Source of the DNA: Methanosphaera sp. SHI613
GTDB lineage: Archaea > Methanobacteriota > Methanobacteria > Methanobacteriales > Methanobacteriaceae
DNA: 19,401 nucleotides
Assembly (NCBI GenBank): GCA_003266145.1
Contig: MVJJ01000002.1
Location: forward strand, 1-19,401
Reading direction: 5' to 3'
Position 1 is the first letter of the stretch; every line of letters starts with the position of its first letter. Of this stretch, positions 15,028 through 19,401 are shown piece after piece. Position numbers and translations under genes: made by a program. A model generated the notes under the pieces. That model had not been told where the DNA came from. It worked only from the letters and a program-made list of their open reading frames with translations, and searched no databases.

Positions 15028-18000
15028 ATTTCCAATTGAATTTATTTATTCCCACGACCTTTCTGCTTGGCAACAATATCTCATTGCCCGAATAGCACAC
15101 GATTATACAATCAATATGGCTAGTGGGAATATTTGGAATAGTAAAGGATATTTCACCACCAGAAACATCCAATACGGGGGATACCGTTTTACGATTTATT
15201 TTCACTATGGCCTTACCTCCATATGCACAGTCATTGTTCGATTTTCTATATATGCGTGCATATACAGTAAAGTCTTCTCTTTTGATGAATGTTGTATTGG
15301 TTATGTCTATGTCAGATTCTTCTTTTTCAAGTGTTATTACTGACGTGTTTCTGTTTGAGTGATATAGGTTGTTTTCACCGTAGACCAACGACAAATTGTA
15401 TTTTGGTCCCCTGAAGTTTTCCGGGATAACATAATCTTTAAGCAAGACAACACCATTTTTTACGTGAATTGTCTGTCTGATTGTTATACCGTTAATTTTA
15501 AACCTTGCAATTCCTACATCTACCCTTTGATTTCTTTCATCAATTATTATTGCCGTCAAGTTTATCTTATCTTTCGGAAATCCTGTTATATTATAGACTA
15601 CAGAGTATACATTTAATTTAAGAATGTTAATAAGGGAAGTATTCATTAAAACACTTTCAAAACCCTTCTTAAACAATTTTACCTCAAGAGTATAGTTTCT
15701 TTTTTTCCAATATGATGGAACAGAAAAGTTTTCCAAACAAATATCCGATCCGTTTGTTATGATCTGATAACCGGTAATTGTAATGTTGTTTACTTTAAAA
15801 ACAATAGTCGAATTATCCAATGACTTTAAATTGATAATGTGGGCTGTTAAATTAATGCTGTCATTCACATGTGCATTGCTGTTATCAACTATTAATCCCG
15901 GCTTTTTTATATTCAATTCGAAACTTTTGTTTGTGCTGAGATTAAATATTTCATCAGTTACTGTTATCGTCACATTGTACTTGCCTGTTTTGTTAATCAA
16001 TGATTCATAACTTATATTCAGGCATTCATTACTTCGTATTGGATTGAATGTATTGTCATATGTTTTGATTCCATCTATATTGATTGTAACAGTTAAGTTT
16101 CCGCTTTTTCCATTTCCTTCATTGACAATACTCATGTTTAACTTTAACTTATCGGTTATTGTCAGGTTATCATGATTGTCCGATATGTTCATGTTAATAA
16201 TTGGGGCATTGACCTTAATTGTTTTTGAATAACTAATGTTTTCATTCGTATTTGGATCATTAACCGTAGCATTCAGTTTTATGTCACTTGATGATATGCA
16301 TTTAACACGTAATGTCAATGTTTTTGTTTCATTCGATTTAAGAGTGCCGATAGTCCATGTGTCGTTTTTATAATCTGGGTTGTCCGATGATACATAAACT
16401 AGATTTTCAGGAATTACGATATTTAAAGTGATGTTGCTTCCGTTTCCCCTACCCGTATTTTTAACCCGAATGCCGTAATTGAAAGGAGTATCATAATCAA
16501 CCTTTTCATCGGAGATTATGCTGATATCATACTCTGGCCTTAAAATTTCTACCGTAATTGTTTTATTACAATTTTTATAATCGGGGAAAGCTTCAAATAC
16601 CATTTCAGGATTTGATGAATTATTAATTATTTCAGTAATATTGGCTATGAACGCATTTGAATTTATTTCTGAAGATGATATGGACCCGTTCCAATATGTA
16701 CTTAATGTACCTGTAGATATTGTGGTATTATAAACATCCTTTGTTTTTATAATTCCATAAATTAGAATATCCTCATCATAATTGAAGCTATGATAATCGT
16801 TACATACTATCTGTGAAAATAGCTTGTTTCCAATATATGTATTGTTTGAAGCTTTAATATGTTCGGTTGTTCCTTCAAATAATTCCTCACATGTATTATT
16901 ATAATATGAGGTATCTTTAATTATTGTAGTTGCAATATTTTCACTGCATATGTGTTTGGCAGTGTTGTTCGTGAAGGTTGAATTTTCTATCGTTATCATA
17001 GCATTTTCGGCAAGGTTTTCTGTTAATGAATCAACTGCCCTGTTGGATGTTACATTTGTGTTTATGATAAAGGCGTCATGATTGTTTGATAGTATGCTTC
17101 CATTGTTTTCATAAATGTTGGAGTTGCTGATAATAAGCCGGTTATTATTATCAAATAGTAATCTGCTCACGTTATTGTTGAATATTTTAACATTATCTAT
17201 TATCAATTCTCCATTGTTGTACATCAATCCGTTGGCTGAGGAATGCTTGGTGATTTGGCTATCGGAAAGATTTACACAGCCCTTATCAAGTAAATAAAAT
17301 ATTGGGTATTCTCCCGTGTTGGATTCAAATCGACTATTTATGATAGTTATGTTTGAATTTAGGTTGTATATTGTTGAAACGTTTGCAATATTGTTTTTAA
17401 ATAGACAATTCTGGATAATGGCATTTTTGCTATTCAAGAAGTATATTGCAGAAGCATCACGGGAGGTGTTGTTTTCGAATATTGAATCGGTAACGTTAAT
17501 GTTTTTTGAATTGTAGATTACCGCTCCACCAAATGTATTCGAATCAAGCTTGTTGTTGATAAACTTGCACTTTGTTATATTCATTGAACCTGAATTGTAT
17601 ATCGCTCCTCCTGATGAGGAATTGTTGTACTTGGAGTATGTGTCCTTTATGGTGATATTATCCATGATACAGTTTCCAAGGTTATAAAATGCATTTGCTC
17701 TATCTGATTTTGTGTTGATTATGGTAAGATTATTGACTATTAATGTGTTTGATTTTTGTATGGATATGAATGAATTTTGATTATTCCCATTAATGATGTT
17801 GTTGTTACCGTTAATGGTTATAGTTATAGCCTTTCGGTCTCCCTTAATCTCAATATCCTCTGTGATGTCATAGTTTCCATCATTCAAGTTTATTGTTTTA
17901 TTTTGATTGTTGGCATTTGCTGTTGTTATTGTGTCATATAATTCTTCATAGGAGTTAACGTTTACAATTTCTTCTTCTTGTTTTACAGTCTTTTCATGAA

Positions 18001-18127
18001 TGATTTGACTTTTTTGTTCTATTTCCAAACTTTGTGTATCCGCTTCATCATTTGCACAGGCAATGCCTGCTGTTAGGATGATTGTTATAATCATCAGCAT
18101 CGTCAATATCAATTGTTTATTTTTCAT
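15026..18127 (-). CDS. Secreted adhesin-like protein (beta-helix, DUF11/CARDB and Ig-like modules)
   Basis: A surface or secreted protein of the adhesin-like family abundant in gut Methanobacteriales. Signal peptide about residues 1-25 (MKNKQLIL, hydrophobic core, then ACA before Asn26). A right-handed beta-helix region spans about 70-440, with repeats such as GGAIYNSGSMNITKCKF and ENNTS. A DUF11/CARDB-like domain follows at about 532-640 (VKNTGRGNGSNITLNIVIP), a second CARDB-like domain at about 641-740, and Ig-like repeats at 742-1033 (INLTAIIIDERN, FKINGITI). Dozens of Asn-X-Ser/Thr sequons suggest N-glycosylation. No C-terminal membrane helix, LPXTG-like motif or pseudomurein-binding repeat is seen, so attachment is unexplained. 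AGGAG lies 14 bases before the ATG; TATA box at 18212-18219 with a dyad downstream. Ligand unknown. Confidence 0.85.
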   Translation of the reverse strand: MKNKQLILTMLMIITIILTAGIACANDEADTQSLEIEQKSQIIHEKTVKQEEEIVNVNSYEELYDTITTANANNQNKTINLNDGNYDITEDIEIKGDRKAITITINGNNNIINGNNQNSFISIQKSNTLIVNNLTIINTKSDRANAFYNLGNCIMDNITIKDTYSKYNNSSSGGAIYNSGSMNITKCKFINNKLDSNTFGGAVIYNSKNINVTDSIFENNTSRDASAIYFLNSKNAIIQNCLFKNNIANVSTIYNLNSNITIINSRFESNTGEYPIFYLLDKGCVNLSDSQITKHSSANGLMYNNGELIIDNVKIFNNNVSRLLFDNNNRLIISNSNIYENNGSILSNNHDAFIINTNVTSNRAVDSLTENLAENAMITIENSTFTNNTAKHICSENIATTIIKDTSYYNNTCEELFEGTTEHIKASNNTYIGNKLFSQIVCNDYHSFNYDEDILIYGIIKTKDVYNTTISTGTLSTYWNGSISSSEINSNAFIANITEIINNSSNPEMVFEAFPDYKNCNKTITVEILRPEYDISIISDEKVDYDTPFNYGIRVKNTGRGNGSNITLNIVIPENLVYVSSDNPDYKNDTWTIGTLKSNETKTLTLRVKCISSSDIKLNATVNDPNTNENISYSKTIKVNAPIINMNISDNHDNLTITDKLKLNMSIVNEGNGKSGNLTVTINIDGIKTYDNTFNPIRSNECLNISYESLINKTGKYNVTITVTDEIFNLSTNKSFELNIKKPGLIVDNSNAHVNDSINLTAHIINLKSLDNSTIVFKVNNITITGYQIITNGSDICLENFSVPSYWKKRNYTLEVKLFKKGFESVLMNTSLINILKLNVYSVVYNITGFPKDKINLTAIIIDERNQRVDVGIARFKINGITIRQTIHVKNGVVLLKDYVIPENFRGPKYNLSLVYGENNLYHSNRNTSVITLEKEESDIDITNTTFIKREDFTVYARIYRKSNNDCAYGGKAIVKINRKTVSPVLDVSGGEISFTIPNIPTSHIDCIIVCYSGNEILLPSRKVVGINKFNWK

Positions 18128-18168
18128 TTTTTTATATCATTCTCCTATATAGTTAATAGTATTATGTA

Positions 18169-18187
18169 GACAATATTAAACATTGTC
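18169..18187 (-). promoter_or_regulatory. Dyad at the adhesin promoter (possible operator)
   Basis: GACAAT / ATTGTC (18169-18174, 18182-18187) around a 7-base spacer. It lies 25-45 bases past the TATA box, over the expected transcription start, where a repressor would block initiation. Six-base arms are short, so chance cannot be excluded. Confidence 0.3.
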
Positions 18188-18202
18188 CAAAATTAATTAT
18201 GA

Positions 18203-18229
18203 TTTTTATACTATTTATACTTTTCTTGT
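18203..18229 (-). promoter_or_regulatory. TATA box(es) of the adhesin gene
   Basis: On the minus strand TATAAATA (18219-18212) preceded by an A/G-rich BRE-like stretch, with a second TATAAAAA (18210-18203). A start near 18180-18190 would give a leader of about 55-65 bases with AGGAG. Confidence 0.5.
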
Positions 18230-18289
18230 GATATTGTTTAAAATTTGCACATGCTTATGAAACTGAAAAAATTTTTAAGATAATAAATT

Positions 18290-18303
18290 CATATATATAT
18301 AAC
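18290..18303 (+). promoter_or_regulatory. TATA-like box of the coiled-coil/acetyltransferase unit
   Basis: An alternating AT run, CATATATATATAAC, 46-59 bases before the ATG at 18349; a start near 18322 leaves a short leader containing AGGTTAG before the ATG. It is back to back with the adhesin promoter in a 221-base spacer. Confidence 0.45.
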
Positions 18304-18348
18304 TATACTTCCAAAAAATTATATACATAAAAAAAGGTTAGAATAAAA

Positions 18349-18705
18349 ATGACGGTATATGACAAATGTACCTGTGTAAAGGTAAACAGAGATAAAATGG
18401 ATTTAATTAAGAAAAAAGGTTTAAACCTACAGGATATCCTTGACAAGGCAATGGATAATGAATTAAATCTAAATAAAGAAATGAATGAAGATACAATAAT
18501 TCAAATATCTGATAAAATAAATGAATTATCAATCAAAAAAGAAGAACGGTTAATCGATTATCAAAAAAAGACTGATTTGATAAACAGATTATTGACAGAA
18601 TCAAAAGAAAATGAAATGAAATACTACGATCAAAGAATCGAGTATCTAAAAAACAAAAAACAATACCTGGAAAAAACGATAAAATCGGAGGAATATGATG
18701 GATAA
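18349..18705 (+). CDS. Small coiled-coil protein, function unknown
   Basis: A 118-residue, highly charged protein with no recognised family. Residues about 8-40 (CVKVNRDKMDLIKKKGLN, then LQDILDKAMDNEL) vaguely resemble the strand-helix-helix of CcdA-type archaeal small proteins with a ribbon-helix-helix-like start. From about 45 to 113 it is a near-continuous Lys/Glu-rich heptad-like helix (KINELSIKKEERLIDYQ, then KNKKQYLEKTIKS) predicted to form a coiled coil. AGGTTAG precedes the ATG. Its last codons overlap the start of the acetyltransferase gene by 8 bases, so the two are co-translated and may act together. It could be a DNA-binding regulator, a scaffold or an oligomerising partner; the sequence does not decide. 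Confidence 0.7.
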   Translation: MTVYDKCTCVKVNRDKMDLIKKKGLNLQDILDKAMDNELNLNKEMNEDTIIQISDKINELSIKKEERLIDYQKKTDLINRLLTESKENEMKYYDQRIEYLKNKKQYLEKTIKSEEYDG

Positions 18706-19330
18706 CGATGAATGGAGAGTAAAAGGGCCACTTGAATTGGATGATGCCGCATGGGCGGAAAAATTTTCAAAAGCTGCCGAAATACAATATGAACTAAACA
18801 ACCTACAACCATCACAGACAGAAAGAAAAAAAGAACTACTGCACGAATTATTCGGACAAATCGGAGAAAAAACAGAGATACTACTACCATTCTACTGTAA
18901 TGTGGGAACAAATATCAAAATAGGAAAAGGATCATTCATCAACACAAACAATAACTATCTTGACACGGATTCCATAGAGATAGGAGACTACACCCTACTT
19001 GCACAGGGAGTAAACATCATATGTGCAAATCATCCGGTAAGTACAAAAGAACGTATAGTGCCCGTCGACGATAAACTGGATGACGGAAAATATTCATATA
19101 TTGATGAAGATGGAAATTTTGATGATTCAATAGAATATACCTTTGTAAATACAAGAAGTCCCGTAAAGATAGGGGATAGATGTTGGATTGGAGCAAACGT
19201 CATTATACTTCCGGGAGTGACAATAGGTGACAATGTCGTGGTAGGTTCCGGCAGCATAGTAACCAAGGATATTCCAAGCAATTCAATAGCAGTAGGAAAT
19301 CCTGCACGTATAATAAGAAAAAATGAATAA
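18698..19330 (+). CDS. Maltose/galactoside O-acetyltransferase-type hexapeptide transferase
   Basis: Left-handed beta-helix acetyltransferase of the LacA/Maa/NodL group, moving acetyl from acetyl-CoA to a sugar hydroxyl; cytosolic trimer. Visible: hexapeptide repeats from about residue 63 (NVGTNIKIGKGSFINTN), the catalytic His112 in CANHP, and the C-terminal coil VKIGDRCWIGANVIILPGV then GSGSIVTKDIP and GNPARII. The N-terminal helical Maa domain (ELDDAAWAEKF, then ELNNLQPSQTERKKELLHEL) is present. A 25-30 residue acidic insert (about 124-150) lies between His112 and VKIG, absent in typical Maa. The ATG at 18698 has GGAGG 6 bases upstream; the ATG at 18695 is only 3 bases away from it, so 18698 is preferred (210 residues). 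Acceptor sugar unknown. Confidence 0.86.
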   Translation: MDNDEWRVKGPLELDDAAWAEKFSKAAEIQYELNNLQPSQTERKKELLHELFGQIGEKTEILLPFYCNVGTNIKIGKGSFINTNNNYLDTDSIEIGDYTLLAQGVNIICANHPVSTKERIVPVDDKLDDGKYSYIDEDGNFDDSIEYTFVNTRSPVKIGDRCWIGANVIILPGVTIGDNVVVGSGSIVTKDIPSNSIAVGNPARIIRKNE

Positions 19331-19401
19331 TCAACTGTAAATAACAAATATCAAATGAACACGTTATAAAATATATCAAAAGAAAAAAATTAACTTATGG
19401 G

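Noticed and set aside
14868..15095. 75-codon plus-strand ORF with one hydrophobic stretch
   Set aside because: GTG start lies in the arm of the 14867-14906 hairpin, there is no ribosome binding site, and its end is antisense to the adhesin gene.
18349..19330. Toxin-antitoxin pair
   Set aside because: Overlap and a small first gene fit the layout, but the second gene is a clear sugar O-acetyltransferase with the intact catalytic His, not a toxin family.
19030..19347. 105-codon ORF antisense to the acetyltransferase
   Set aside because: Shadow of the hexapeptide-repeat gene; its periodic look only mirrors those repeats.

Overview
This window looks like chromosomal DNA from a very AT-rich methanogenic archaeon of the order Methanobacteriales, most likely close to Methanosphaera or Methanobrevibacter. 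That placement is inference. It rests on an archaeal-length adenylosuccinate synthetase (about 340 residues), a large secreted adhesin-like protein with beta-helix and Ig/CARDB-type modules, an archaeal CbiF, TATA-like boxes 20-30 bases ahead of expected starts, and GGAGG/GGTGA ribosome binding sites. No rRNA, tRNA, CRISPR array or insertion sequence was seen.

Layout. Positions 1-1616 are gene-poor. They hold only two weak small ORFs and a compact structured block (about 790-871) with a TATA-like box and alternative hairpins. Endonuclease IV (nfo, minus strand) follows. A sugar-nucleotide and glycosylation block fills 2.6-7.1 kb: an SDR epimerase/dehydratase (plus), a minus-strand pair made of a GDP-mannose-dehydratase-like SDR and a GT4 glycosyltransferase, and a divergently transcribed dolichol-phosphate-type GT2 glycosyltransferase with two C-terminal membrane helices. 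Single-gene housekeeping units come next: cbiF (plus, cobamide synthesis), a radical SAM protein with a CX4CX2C cluster (minus), purA (minus), a GNAT-like protein (plus), a large U32-family protein related to RlhA (minus), mscS (plus) and a small ABM-domain protein (minus). From 15.0 to 18.1 kb lies a 1033-residue secreted adhesin-like protein (minus). The window ends with a plus-strand two-gene unit: a small coiled-coil protein whose end overlaps the start of a hexapeptide-repeat O-acetyltransferase.

How the genes may work together (inference). The SDRs, GT4 and GT2 would supply and transfer sugars for surface glycans or N-glycans. The adhesin-like protein, rich in Asn-X-Ser/Thr sequons, could be a client of such machinery. 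The terminal acetyltransferase could decorate glycans. CbiF fits the corrinoid need of methanogens.

Start sites: for several genes the longest ORF start is probably wrong. An internal Met carries the better ribosome binding site (radical SAM, U32, ABM, first SDR, acetyltransferase), and I give those starts. Convergent gene pairs are separated by short spacers, two of which carry clear hairpin terminators. No completely new system stands out. The most worthwhile leads are the structured non-coding block near 790-871, the multi-hairpin stretch after the adhesin gene (14867-15028), the dyad in the adhesin promoter, and the coupled coiled-coil/acetyltransferase pair.
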